Assembly (NCBI GenBank): GCA_963966105.1
Contig: CAWYQB010000758.1
Location: 372,001 to 436,000 of the forward strand
Direction: 5' to 3'
Length of the DNA: 64,000 nucleotides
From: Volucella zonaria
Taxonomy: Eukaryota; Arthropoda; Insecta; Diptera; Syrphidae
The position numbers and the translations under genes were made by a program. Positions within the stretch are counted from its first letter, which is position 1. Each line of letters opens with the position of its first letter. Positions 40,722-54,795 of this stretch are shown piece after piece. A model generated the notes under the pieces. That model had not been told where the DNA came from, searched no databases, and saw only the letters and a program-made list of their open reading frames with translations.

Positions 40722-42938
40722 TATATTTTTTCCAATTGATTTTTTTATATTTCTGACTATTTCTGACTATTTCTGACTTTGAAAAAAATATCGAAATTTT
40801 TCTTTCAACTTTTCTTTATTTATTATGAAAATTTAATTTTTCAGTTGATTTTTCATTTTTCTTTCAACTTTTCTTTATTTATTATGAAAATTAAATTTTT
40901 CAGTTGATTTTTCATTTTTGGGACTTAGAAAAATTTTCGATTTTTTTTCTCATATAATCTGACCTTCTATGGAATTGTTCATTTTTACACTTCTCATAAT
41001 ATACCTTTTAAACACACAAACAGCAAATGGCATTCTAGCGGGACTTAGAAAAATTTTCGAAATTTTCAAGAAAAAAAATTTTTGACATACACCTCAGTTT
41101 CATTGAGAAGTCTCTATTTCAAATGAATTCCACTTAAAAATCATATATATATTTTTTCCAATTGATTTTTTTATATTTCTGACTATTTCTGACTTTGAAA
41201 AAAATATCGAAATTTTTCTTTCAACTTTTCTTTATTTATTATGAAAATTGAATTTTTCAGTTGATTTTTCATTTTTCTTTCAACTTTTCTTTATTTATTA
41301 TGAAAATTAAATTTTTCAGTTGATTTTTCATTTTTGGGACTTAGAAAAATTTTCGATTTTTTTTCTCATATAATCTGACCTTCTATGGAATTGTTCATTT
41401 TTACACTTCTCATAATATACCTTTTAAACACACAAACAGCAAATGGCATTCTAGCGGGACTTAGAAAAATTTTCGAAATTTTCAAGAAAAAAAATTTTTG
41501 ACATACACCTCAGTTTCATTGAGAAGTCTCTATTTCAAATGAATTCCACTTAAAAATCATATATATATTTTTTCCAATTGATTTTTTTATATTTCTGACT
41601 ATTTCTGACTTTGAAAAAAATATCGAAATTTTTCTTTCAACTTTTCTTTATTTATTATGAAAATTTAATTTTTCAGTTGATTTTTCATTTTTCTTTCAAC
41701 TTTTCTTTATTTATTATGAAAATTAAATTTGTCAGTTGATTTTTCATTTTTGGGACTTAGAAAAATTTTCGATTTTTTTTCTCATATAATCTGACCTTCT
41801 ATGGAATTGTTCATTTTTACACTTCTCATAATATACCTTTTAAACACACAAACAGCAAATGGCATTCTAGCGGGACTATATTTTTTCCAATTGATTTTTT
41901 TATATTTCTGACTATTTCTGACTATTTCTGACTTTGAAAAAAATATCGAAATTTTTCTTTCAACTTTTCTTTATTTATTATGAAAATTGAATTTTTCAGT
42001 TGATTTTTCATTTTTCTTTCAACTTTTCTTTATTTATTATGAAAATTAAATTTTTCAGTTGATTTTTCATTTTTGGGACTTAGAAAAATTTTCGATTTTT
42101 TTTCTCATATAATCTGACCTTCTATGGAATTGTTCATTTTTACACTTCTCATAATATACCTTTTAAACACACAAACAGCAAATGGCATTCTAGCGGGACT
42201 ATATTTTTTCCAATTGATTTTTTTATATTTCTGACTATTTCTGACTATTTCTGACTTTGAAAAAAATATCGAAATTTTTCTTTCAACTTTTCTTTATTTA
42301 TTATGAAAATTTAATTTTTCAGTTGATTTTTCATTTTTCTTTCAACTTTTCTTTATTTATTATGAAAATTAAATTTTTCAGTTGATTTTTCATTTTTGGG
42401 ACTTAGAAAAATTTTCGATTTTTTTTCTCATATAATCTGACCTTCTATGGAATTGTTCATTTTTACACTTCTCATAATATACCTTTTAAACACACAAACA
42501 GCAAATGGCATTCTAGCGGGACTTAGAAAAATTTTCGAAATTTTCAAGAAAAAAAATTTTTGACATACACCTCAGTTTCATTGAGAAGTCTCTATTTCAA
42601 ATGAATTCCACTTAAAAATCATATATATATATTTTCCAATTGATTTTTTTATATTTCTGACTATTTCTGACTTTGAAAAAAATATCGAAATTTTTCTTTC
42701 AACTTTTCTTTATTTATTATGAAAATTTAATTTTTCAGTTGATTTTTCATTTTTCTTTCAACTTTTCTTTATTTATTATGAAAATTAAATTTGTCAGTTG
42801 ATTTTTCATTTTTGGGACTTAGAAAAATTTTCGATTTTTTTTCTCATATAATCTGACCTTCTATGGAATTGTTCATTTTTACACTTCTCATAATATACCT
42901 TTTAAACACACAAACAGCAAATGGCATTCTAGCGGGAC

Positions 42939-43249
42939 TATATTTTTTCCAATTGATTTTTTTATATTTCTGACTATTTCTGACTATTTCTGACTTTGAA
43001 AAAAATATCGAAATTTTTCTTTCAACTTTTCTTTATTTATTATGAAAATTTAATTTTTCATTTTTCTTTCAACTTTTCTTTATTTATTATGAAAATTAAA
43101 TTTTTCAGTTGATTTTTCATTTTTGGGACTTAGAAAAATTTTCGATTTTTTTTCTCATATAATCTGACCTTCTATGGAATTGTTCATTTTTACACTTCTC
43201 ATAATATACCTTTTAAACACACAAACAGCAAATGGCATTCTAGCGGGAC
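42939..43249 (+). repeat. S unit with 12-bp deletion (311 bp)
   Basis: Twelve bases are missing near 43058-43060, joining TTAATTTTTCA directly to TTTTTCTTTC. The lost stretch lies between short direct repeats (TTTTTCA), as expected from slippage. It shortens the first 59-bp subrepeat to 47 bp. Confidence 0.88.
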
Positions 43250-45050
43250 TTAGAAAAATTTTCGAAATTTTCAAGAAAAAAAATTTTTGACATACACCTC
43301 AGTTTCATTGAGAAGTCTCTATTTCAAATGAATTCCACTTAAAAATCATATATATATATTTTCCAATTGATTTTTTTATATTTCTGACTATTTCTGACTT
43401 TGAAAAAAATATCGAAATTTTTCTTTCAACTTTTCTTTATTTATTATGAAAATTTAATTTTTCAGTTGATTTTTCATTTTTCTTTCAACTTTTCTTTATT
43501 TATTATGAAAATTAAATTTGTCAGTTGATTTTTCATTTTTGGGACTTAGAAAAATTTTCGATTTTTTTTCTCATATAATCTGACCTTCTATGGAATTGTT
43601 CATTTTTACACTTCTCATAATATACCTTTTAAACACACAAACAGCAAATGGCATTCTAGCGGGACTATATTTTTTCCAATTGATTTTTTTATATTTCTGA
43701 CTATTTCTGACTATTTCTGACTTTGAAAAAAATATCGAAATTTTTCTTTCAACTTTTCTTTATTTATTATGAAAATTTAATTTTTCAGTTGATTTTTCAT
43801 TTTTCTTTCAACTTTTCTTTATTTATTATGAAAATTAAATTTGTCAGTTGATTTTTCATTTTTGGGACTTAGAAAAATTTTCGATTTTTTTTCTCATATA
43901 ATCTGACCTTCTATGGAATTGTTCATTTTTACACTTCTCATAATATACCTTTTAAACACACAAACAGCAAATGGCATTCTAGCGGGACTATATTTTTTCC
44001 AATTGATTTTTTTATATTTCTGACTATTTCTGACTATTTCTGACTTTGAAAAAAATATCGAAATTTTTCTTTCAACTTTTCTTTATTTATTATGAAAATT
44101 TAATTTTTCAGTTGATTTTTCATTTTTCTTTCAACTTTTCTTTATTTATTATGAAAATTAAATTTTTCAGTTGATTTTTCATTTTTGGGACTTAGAAAAA
44201 TTTTCGATTTTTTTTCTCATATAATCTGACCTTCTATGGAATTGTTCATTTTTACACTTCTCATAATATACCTTTTAAACACACAAACAGCAAATGGCAT
44301 TCTAGCGGGACTTAGAAAAATTTTCGAAATTTTCAAGAAAAAAAATTTTTGACATACACCTCAGTTTCATTGAGAAGTCTCTATTTCAAATGAATTCCAC
44401 TTAAAAATCATATATATATATTTTCCAATTGATTTTTTTATATTTCTGACTATTTCTGACTTTGAAAAAAATATCGAAATTTTTCTTTCAACTTTTCTTT
44501 ATTTATTATGAAAATTTAATTTTTCAGTTGATTTTTCATTTTTCTTTCAACTTTTCTTTATTTATTATGAAAATTAAATTTGTCAGTTGATTTTTCATTT
44601 TTGGGACTTAGAAAAATTTTCGATTTTTTTTCTCATATAATCTGACCTTCTATGGAATTGTTCATTTTTACACTTCTCATAATATACCTTTTAAACACAC
44701 AAACAGCAAATGGCATTCTAGCGGGACTATATTTTTTCCAATTGATTTTTTTATATTTCTGACTATTTCTGACTATTTCTGACTTTGAAAAAAATATCGA
44801 AATTTTTCTTTCAACTTTTCTTTATTTATTATGAAAATTTAATTTTTCAGTTGATTTTTCATTTTTCTTTCAACTTTTCTTTATTTATTATGAAAATTAA
44901 ATTTGTCAGTTGATTTTTCATTTTTGGGACTTAGAAAAATTTTCGATTTTTTTTCTCATATAATCTGACCTTCTATGGAATTGTTCATTTTTACACTTCT
45001 CATAATATACCTTTTAAACACACAAACAGCAAATGGCATTCTAGCGGGAC

Positions 45051-45462
45051 TTAGAAAAATTTTCGAAATTTTCAAGAAAAAAAATTTTTGACATACACCT
45101 CAGTTTCATTGAGAAGTCTCTATTTCAAATGAATTCCACTTAAAAATCATATATATATTTTTTCCAATTGATTTTTTTATATTTCTGACTATTTCTGACT
45201 TTGAAAAAAATATCGAAATTTTTCTTTCAACTTTTCTTTATTTATTATGAAAATTGAATTTTTCAGTTGATTTTTCATTTTTCTTTCAACTTTTCTTTAT
45301 TTATTATGAAAATTAAATTTTTCAGTTGATTTTTCATTTTGGGACTGAAAATTTTCGATTTTTTTTCTCATATAATCTGACCTTCTATGGAATTGTTCAT
45401 TTTTACACTTCTCATAATATACCTTTTAAACACACAAACAGCAAATGGCATTCTAGCGGGAC
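45051..45462 (+). repeat. Lb unit with 4-bp shortened GGGAC motif (412 bp)
   Basis: Around 45335-45352 the usual CATTTTTGGGACTTAG reads CATTTTGGGACTGAAAATTT, a net loss of four bases inside the 21-bp motif. The unit at 47254 has the identical change on an Ld background. Confidence 0.88.
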
Positions 45463-45878
45463 TTAGAAAAATTTTCGAAATTTTCAAGAAAAAAAATTTT
45501 TGACATACACCTCAGTTTCATTGAGAAGTCTCTATTTCAAATGAATTCCACTTAAAAATCATATATATATTTTTTCCAATTGATTTTTTTATATTTCTGA
45601 CTATTTCTGACTTTGAAAAAAATATCGAAATTTTTCTTTCAACTTTTCTTTATTTATTATGAAAATTTAATTTTTCAGTTGATTTTTCATTTTTCTTTCA
45701 ACTTTTCTTTATTTATTATGAAAATTAAATTTGTCAGTTGATTTTTCATTTTTGGGACTTAGAAAAATTTTCGATTTTTTTTCTCATATAATCTGACCTT
45801 CTATGGAATTGTTCATTTTTACACTTCTCATAATATACCTTTTAAACACACAAACAGCAAATGGCATTCTAGCGGGAC

Positions 45879-46191
45879 TATATTTTTTCCAATTGATTTT
45901 TTTATATTTCTGACTATTTCTGACTTTGAAAAAAATATCGAAATTTTTCTTTCAACTTTTCTTTATTTATTATGAAAATTTAATTTTTCAGTTGATTTTT
46001 CATTTTTCTTTCAACATTTCTTTATTTATTATGAAAATTAAATTTTTCAGTTGATTTTTCATTTTTGGGACTTAGAAAAATTTTCGATTTTTTTTCTCAT
46101 ATAATCTGACCTTCTATGGAATTGTTCATTTTTACACTTCTCATAATATACATTTTAAACACACAAACAGCAAATGGCATTCTAGCGGGAC
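45879..46191 (+). repeat. S2m unit, first of the class
   Basis: 313 bp, with CAACATTTC (A at 46016) and ACATTTTAAAC (A at 46152). Other full members start at 48498, 54483, 56920, 59636 and 63321; 52922 has only the first change. The class is absent from the left 45.8 kb. All except 56920 follow an Lq unit. Confidence 0.9.
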
Positions 46192-47253
46192 TTAGAAAAA
46201 TTTTCGAAATTTTCAAGAAAAAAAATTTTTGACATACACCTCAGTTTCATTGAGAAGTCTCTATTTCAAATGAATTCCACTTAAAAATCATATATATATT
46301 TTTTCCAATTGATTTTTTTATATTTCTGACTATTTCTGACTTTGAAAAAAATATCGAAATTTTTCTTTCAACTTTTCTTTATTTATTATGAAAATTTAAT
46401 TTTTCAGTTGATTTTTCATTTTTCTTTCAACTTTTCTTTATTTATTATGAAAATTAAATTTGTCAGTTGATTTTTCATTTTTGGGACTTAGAAAAATTTT
46501 CGATTTTTTTTCTCATATAATCTGACCTTCTATGGAATTGTTCATTTTTACACTTCTCATAATATACCTTTTAAACACACAAACAGCAAATGGCATTCTA
46601 GCGGGACTATATTTTTTCCAATTGATTTTTTTATATTTCTGACTATTTCTGACTATTTCTGACTTTGAAAAAAATATCGAAATTTTTCTTTCAACTTTTC
46701 TTTATTTATTATGAAAATTTAATTTTTCAGTTGATTTTTCATTTTTCTTTCAACTTTTCTTTATTTATTATGAAAATTAAATTTGTCAGTTGATTTTTCA
46801 TTTTTGGGACTTAGAAAAATTTTCGATTTTTTTTCTCATATAATCTGACCTTCTATGGAATTGTTCATTTTTACACTTCTCATAATATACCTTTTAAACA
46901 CACAAACAGCAAATGGCATTCTAGCGGGACTATATTTTTTCCAATTGATTTTTTTATATTTCTGACTATTTCTGACTATTTCTGACTTTGAAAAAAATAT
47001 CGAAATTTTTCTTTCAACTTTTCTTTATTTATTATGAAAATTTAATTTTTCAGTTGATTTTTCATTTTTCTTTCAACTTTTCTTTATTTATTATGAAAAT
47101 TAAATTTGTCAGTTGATTTTTCATTTTTGGGACTTAGAAAAATTTTCGATTTTTTTTCTCATATAATCTGACCTTCTATGGAATTGTTCATTTTTACACT
47201 TCTCATAATATACCTTTTAAACACACAAACAGCAAATGGCATTCTAGCGGGAC

Positions 47254-47665
47254 TTAGAAAAATTTTCGAAATTTTCAAGAAAAAAAATTTTTGACATACA
47301 CCTCAGTTTCATTGAGAAGTCTCTATTTCAAATGAATTCCACTTAAAAATCATATATATATTTTTTCCAATTGATTTTTTTATATTTCTGACTATTTCTG
47401 ACTTTGAAAAAAATATCGAAATTTTTCTTTCAACTTTTCTTTATTTATTATGAAAATTTAATTTTTCAGTTGATTTTTCATTTTTCTTTCAACTTTTCTT
47501 TATTTATTATGAAAATTAAATTTTTCAGTTGATTTTTCATTTTGGGACTGAAAATTTTCGATTTTTTTTCTCATATAATCTGACCTTCTATGGAATTGTT
47601 CATTTTTACACTTCTCATAATATACCTTTTAAACACACAAACAGCAAATGGCATTCTAGCGGGAC
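47254..47665 (+). repeat. Ld unit with the same 4-bp shortened motif (412 bp)
   Basis: Around 47540-47556 it shows the same CATTTTGGGACTGAAAATTT form as the unit at 45051, but with TTTAATTT where that unit has TTGAATTT. Both follow an Sq unit. The two are related by exchange or conversion rather than simple copying. Confidence 0.88.
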
Positions 47666-50600
47666 TTAGAAAAATTTTCGAAATTTTCAAGAAAAAAAAT
47701 TTTTGACATACACCTCAGTTTCATTGAGAAGTCTCTATTTCAAATGAATTCCACTTAAAAATCATATATATATTTTTTCCAATTGATTTTTTTATATTTC
47801 TGACTATTTCTGACTTTGAAAAAAATATCGAAATTTTTCTTTCAACTTTTCTTTATTTATTATGAAAATTTAATTTTTCAGTTGATTTTTCATTTTTCTT
47901 TCAACTTTTCTTTATTTATTATGAAAATTAAATTTTTCAGTTGATTTTTCATTTTTGGGACTTAGAAAAATTTTCGATTTTTTTTCTCATATAATCTGAC
48001 CTTCTATGGAATTGTTCATTTTTACACTTCTCATAATATACCTTTTAAACACACAAACAGCAAATGGCATTCTAGCGGGACTTAGAAAAATTTTCGAAAT
48101 TTTCAAGAAAAAAAATTTTTGACATACACCTCAGTTTCATTGAGAAGTCTCTATTTCAAATGAATTCCACTTAAAAATCATATATATATTTTTTCCAATT
48201 GATTTTTTTATATTTCTGACTATTTCTGACTTTGAAAAAAATATCGAAATTTTTCTTTCAACTTTTCTTTATTTATTATGAAAATTTAATTTTTCAGTTG
48301 ATTTTTCATTTTTCTTTCAACTTTTCTTTATTTATTATGAAAATTAAATTTGTCAGTTGATTTTTCATTTTTGGGACTTAGAAAAATTTTCGATTTTTTT
48401 TCTCATATAATCTGACCTTCTATGGAATTGTTCATTTTTACACTTCTCATAATATACCTTTTAAACACACAAACAGCAAATGGCATTCTAGCGGGACTAT
48501 ATTTTTTCCAATTGATTTTTTTATATTTCTGACTATTTCTGACTTTGAAAAAAATATCGAAATTTTTCTTTCAACTTTTCTTTATTTATTATGAAAATTT
48601 AATTTTTCAGTTGATTTTTCATTTTTCTTTCAACATTTCTTTATTTATTATGAAAATTAAATTTTTCAGTTGATTTTTCATTTTTGGGACTTAGAAAAAT
48701 TTTCGATTTTTTTTCTCATATAATCTGACCTTCTATGGAATTGTTCATTTTTACACTTCTCATAATATACATTTTAAACACACAAACAGCAAATGGCATT
48801 CTAGCGGGACTTAGAAAAATTTTCGAAATTTTCAAGAAAAAAAATTTTTGACATACACCTCAGTTTCATTGAGAAGTCTCTATTTCAAATGAATTCCACT
48901 TAAAAATCATATATATATTTTTTCCAATTGATTTTTTTATATTTCTGACTATTTCTGACTTTGAAAAAAATATCGAAATTTTTCTTTCAACTTTTCTTTA
49001 TTTATTATGAAAATTTAATTTTTCAGTTGATTTTTCATTTTTCTTTCAACTTTTCTTTATTTATTATGAAAATTAAATTTGTCAGTTGATTTTTCATTTT
49101 TGGGACTTAGAAAAATTTTCGATTTTTTTTCTCATATAATCTGACCTTCTATGGAATTGTTCATTTTTACACTTCTCATAATATACCTTTTAAACACACA
49201 AACAGCAAATGGCATTCTAGCGGGACTATATTTTTTCCAATTGATTTTTTTATATTTCTGACTATTTCTGACTATTTCTGACTTTGAAAAAAATATCGAA
49301 ATTTTTCTTTCAACTTTTCTTTATTTATTATGAAAATTTAATTTTTCAGTTGATTTTTCATTTTTCTTTCAACTTTTCTTTATTTATTATGAAAATTAAA
49401 TTTTTCAGTTGATTTTTCATTTTTGGGACTTAGAAAAATTTTCGATTTTTTTTCTCATATAATCTGACCTTCTATGGAATTGTTCATTTTTACACTTCTC
49501 ATAATATACCTTTTAAACACACAAACAGCAAATGGCATTCTAGCGGGACTTAGAAAAATTTTCGAAATTTTCAAGAAAAAAAATTTTTGACATACACCTC
49601 AGTTTCATTGAGAAGTCTCTATTTCAAATGAATTCCACTTAAAAATCATATATATATTTTTTCCAATTGATTTTTTTATATTTCTGACTATTTCTGACTT
49701 TGAAAAAAATATCGAAATTTTTCTTTCAACTTTTCTTTATTTATTATGAAAATTTAATTTTTCAGTTGATTTTTCATTTTTCTTTCAACTTTTCTTTATT
49801 TATTATGAAAATTAAATTTGTCAGTTGATTTTTCATTTTTGGGACTTAGAAAAATTCTCGATTTTTTTTCTCATATAATCTGACCTTCTATGGAATTGTT
49901 CATTTTTACACTTCTCATAATATACCTTTTAAACACACAAACAGCAAATGGCATTCTAGCGGGACTATATTTTTTCCAATTGATTTTTTTATATTTCTGA
50001 CTATTTCTGACTATTTCTGACTTTGAAAAAAATATCGAAATTTTTCTTTCAACTTTTCTTTATTTATTATGAAAATTTAATTTTTCAGTTGATTTTTCAT
50101 TTTTCTTTCAACTTTTCTTTATTTATTATGAAAATTAAATTTTTCAGTTGATTTTTCATTTTTGGGACTTAGAAAAATTTTCGATTTTTTTTCTCATATA
50201 ATCTGACCTTCTATGGAATTGTTCATTTTTACACTTCTCATAATATACCTTTTAAACACACAAACAGCAAATGGCATTCTAGCGGGACTTAGAAAAATTT
50301 TCGAAATTTTCAAGAAAAAAAATTTTTGACATACACCTCAGTTTCATTGAGAAGTCTCTATTTCAAATGAATTCCACTTAAAAATCATATATATATTTTT
50401 TCCAATTGATTTTTTTATATTTCTGACTATTTCTGACTTTGAAAAAAATATCGAAATTTTTCTTTCAACTTTTCTTTATTTATTATGAAAATTTAATTTT
50501 TCAGTTGATTTTTCATTTTTCTTTCAACTTTTCTTTATTTATTATGAAAATTAAATTTGTCAGTTGATTTTTCATTTTTGGGACTTAGAAAAATTTTCGA

Positions 50601-51766
50601 TTTTTTTTCTCATATAATCTGACCTTCTATGGAATTGTTCATTTTTACACTTCTCATAATATACCTTTTAAACACACAAACAGCAAATGGCATTCTAGCG
50701 GGACTATATTTTTTCCAATTGATTTTTTTATATTTCTGACTATTTCTGACTATTTCTGACTTTGAAAAAAATATCGAAATTTTTCTTTCAACTTTTCTTT
50801 ATTTATTATGAAAATTTAATTTTTCAGTTGATTTTTCATTTTTCTTTCAACTTTTCTTTATTTATTATGAAAATTAAATTTTTCAGTTGATTTTTCATTT
50901 TTGGGACTTAGAAAAATTTTCGATTTTTTTTCTCATATAATCTGACCTTCTATGGAATTGTTCATTTTTACACTTCTCATAATATGCCTTTTAAACACAC
51001 AAACAGCAAATGGCATTCTAGCGGGACTTAGAAAAATTTTCGAAATTTTCAAGAAAAAAAATTTTTGACATACACCTCAGTTTCATTGAGAAGTCTCTAT
51101 TTCAAATGAATTCCACTTAAAAATCATATATATATTTTTTCCAATTGATTTTTTTATATTTCTGACTATTTCTGACTTTGAAAAAAATATCGAAATTTTT
51201 CTTTCAACTTTTCTTTATTTATTATGAAAATTTAATTTTTCAGTTGATTTTTCATTTTTCTTTCAACTTTTCTTTATTTATTATGAAAATTAAATTTGTC
51301 AGTTGATTTTTCATTTTTGGGACTTAGAAAAATTTTCGATTTTTTTTCTCATATAATCTGACCTTCTATGGAATTGTTCATTTTTACACTTCTCATAATA
51401 TACCTTTTAAACACACAAACAGCAAATGGCATTCTAGCGGGACTATATTTTTTCCAATTGATTTTTTTATATTTCTGACTATTTCTGACTATTTCTGACT
51501 TTGAAAAAAATATCGAAATTTTTCTTTCAACTTTTCTTTATTTATTATGAAAATTTAATTTTTCAGTTGATTTTTCATTTTTCTTTCAACTTTTCTTTAT
51601 TTATTATGAAAATTAAATTTTTCAGTTGATTTTTCATTTTTGGGACTTAGAAAAATTTTCGATTTTTTTTCTCATATAATCTGACCTTCTATGGAATTGT
51701 TCATTTTTACACTTCTCATAATATACCTTTTAAACACACAAACAGCAAATGGCATTCTAGCGGGAC
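47666..51766 (+). repeat. Region G copy 1: 4,101-bp block, U129-U139
   Basis: Ld 47666, Lq 48082, S2m 48498, Lq 48811, S 49227, Lq 49550, S 49966, Lq 50289, S 50705 (ATATGCC variant), Lq 51028, S 51444. The same eleven-unit order, including the ATATGCC S unit in the same place, recurs 11,138 bp to the right at 58804-62904. A private C at 49857 (TTCTCG) is seen in this copy only. Confidence 0.92.
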
Positions 51767-52921
51767 TATATTTTTTCCAATTGATTTTTTTATATTTCTG
51801 ACTATTTCTGACTATTTCTGACTTTGAAAAAAATATCGAAATTTTTCTTTCAACTTTTCTTTATTTATTATGAAAATTGAATTTTTCAGTTGATTTTTCA
51901 TTTTTCTTTCAACTTTTCTTTATTTATTATGAAAATTTAATTTTTCAGTTGATTTTTCATTTTTGGGACTTAGAAAAATTTTCGATTTTTTTTCTCATAT
52001 AATCTGACCTTCTATGGAATTGTTCATTTTTACACTTCTCATAATATACCTTTTAAACACACAAACAGCAAATGGCATTCTAGCGGGACTTAGAAAAATT
52101 TTCGAAATTTTCAAGAAAAAAAATTTTTGACATACACCTCAGTTTCATTGAGAAGTCTCTATTTCAAATGAATTCCACTTAAAAATCATATATATATTTT
52201 TTCCAATTGATTTTTTTATATTTCTGACTATTTCTGACTTTGAAAAAAATATCGAAATTTTTCTTTCAACTTTTCTTTATTTATTATGAAAATTTAATTT
52301 TTCAGTTGATTTTTCATTTTTCTTTCAACTTTTCTTTATTTATTATGAAAATTAAATTTTTCAGTTGATTTTTCATTTTTGGGACTTAGAAAAATTTTCG
52401 ATTTTTTTTCTCATATAATCTGACCTTCTATGGAATTGTTCATTTTTACACTTCTCATAATATACCTTTTAAACACACAAACAGCAAATGGCATTCTAGC
52501 GGGACTTAGAAAAATTTTCGAAATTTTCAAGAAAAAAAATTTTTGACATACACCTCAGTTTCATTGAGAAGTCTCTATTTCAAATGAATTCCACTTAAAA
52601 ATCATATATATATTTTTTCCAATTGATTTTTTTATATTTCTGACTATTTCTGACTTTGAAAAAAATATCGAAATTTTTCTTTCAACTTTTCTTTATTTAT
52701 TATGAAAATTTAATTTTTCAGTTGATTTTTCATTTTTCTTTCAACTTTTCTTTATTTATTATGAAAATTAAATTTGTCAGTTGATTTTTCATTTTTGGGA
52801 CTTAGAAAAATTTTCGATTTTTTTTCTCATATAATCTGACCTTCTATGGAATTGTTCATTTTTACACTTCTCATAATATACCTTTTAAACACACAAACAG
52901 CAAATGGCATTCTAGCGGGAC

Positions 52922-53234
52922 TATATTTTTTCCAATTGATTTTTTTATATTTCTGACTATTTCTGACTTTGAAAAAAATATCGAAATTTTTCTTTCAACT
53001 TTTCTTTATTTATTATGAAAATTTAATTTTTCAGTTGATTTTTCATTTTTCTTTCAACATTTCTTTATTTATTATGAAAATTAAATTTTTCAGTTGATTT
53101 TTCATTTTTGGGACTTAGAAAAATTTTCGATTTTTTTTCTCATATAATCTGACCTTCTATGGAATTGTTCATTTTTACACTTCTCATAATATACCTTTTA
53201 AACACACAAACAGCAAATGGCATTCTAGCGGGAC
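52922..53234 (+). repeat. Recombinant S2m-like unit
   Basis: 313 bp with CAACATTTC but the normal ATACCTTTTAAAC near 53200. It is followed by Lb, whereas five of the six full S2m units are followed by Lq. An exchange between the two marker sites would explain it; a point reversion is the alternative. Confidence 0.85.
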
Positions 53235-54795
53235 TTAGAAAAATTTTCGAAATTTTCAAGAAAAAAAATTTTTGACATACACCTCAGTTTCATTGAGAAG
53301 TCTCTATTTCAAATGAATTCCACTTAAAAATCATATATATATTTTTTCCAATTGATTTTTTTATATTTCTGACTATTTCTGACTTTGAAAAAAATATCGA
53401 AATTTTTCTTTCAACTTTTCTTTATTTATTATGAAAATTGAATTTTTCAGTTGATTTTTCATTTTTCTTTCAACTTTTCTTTATTTATTATGAAAATTAA
53501 ATTTTTCAGTTGATTTTTCATTTTTGGGACTTAGAAAAATTTTCGATTTTTTTTCTCATATAATCTGACCTTCTATGGAATTGTTCATTTTTACACTTCT
53601 CATAATATACCTTTTAAACACACAAACAGCAAATGGCATTCTAGCGGGACTTAGAAAAATTTTCGAAATTTTCAAGAAAAAAAATTTTTGACATACACCT
53701 CAGTTTCATTGAGAAGTCTCTATTTCAAATGAATTCCACTTAAAAATCATATATATATTTTTTCCAATTGATTTTTTTATATTTCTGACTATTTCTGACT
53801 TTGAAAAAAATATCGAAATTTTTCTTTCAACTTTTCTTTATTTATTATGAAAATTTAATTTTTCAGTTGATTTTTCATTTTTCTTTCAACTTTTCTTTAT
53901 TTATTATGAAAATTAAATTTTTCAGTTGATTTTTCATTTTTGGGACTTAGAAAAATTTTCGATTTTTTTTCTCATATAATCTGACCTTCTATGGAATTGT
54001 TCATTTTTACACTTCTCATAATATACCTTTTAAACACACAAACAGCAAATGGCATTCTAGCGGGACTTAGAAAAATTTTCGAAATTTTCAAGAAAAAAAA
54101 TTTTTGACATACACCTCAGTTTCATTGAGAAGTCTCTATTTCAAATGAATTCCACTTAAAAATCATATATATATTTTTTCCAATTGATTTTTTTATATTT
54201 CTGACTATTTCTGACTTTGAAAAAAATATCGAAATTTTTCTTTCAACTTTTCTTTATTTATTATGAAAATTTAATTTTTCAGTTGATTTTTCATTTTTCT
54301 TTCAACTTTTCTTTATTTATTATGAAAATTAAATTTGTCAGTTGATTTTTCATTTTTGGGACTTAGAAAAATTTTCGATTTTTTTTCTCATATAATCTGA
54401 CCTTCTATGGAATTGTTCATTTTTACACTTCTCATAATATACCTTTTAAACACACAAACAGCAAATGGCATTCTAGCGGGACTATATTTTTTCCAATTGA
54501 TTTTTTTATATTTCTGACTATTTCTGACTTTGAAAAAAATATCGAAATTTTTCTTTCAACTTTTCTTTATTTATTATGAAAATTTAATTTTTCAGTTGAT
54601 TTTTCATTTTTCTTTCAACATTTCTTTATTTATTATGAAAATTAAATTTTTCAGTTGATTTTTCATTTTTGGGACTTAGAAAAATTTTCGATTTTTTTTC
54701 TCATATAATCTGACCTTCTATGGAATTGTTCATTTTTACACTTCTCATAATATACATTTTAAACACACAAACAGCAAATGGCATTCTAGCGGGAC

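Larger units (their letters stand above)
39983..47665 (+). repeat. Region F: irregular Lq/LQ-rich section, U108-U128
   Basis: LQ 39983, Sq 40399, S 40722, Lb 41045, Lq 41461, Sg 41877, S 42200, LQ 42523, S 42939 (311 bp), LQ 43250, Sq 43666, S 43989, LQ 44312, Sq 44728, Lb 45051 (412 bp), Lq 45463, S2m 45879, Lq 46192, Sq 46608, Sq 46931, Ld 47254 (412 bp). Strict alternation is lost and the TTTGTCAG variant now appears in S units too. Three of the four non-modular deletions in the window are here. Confidence 0.9.
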
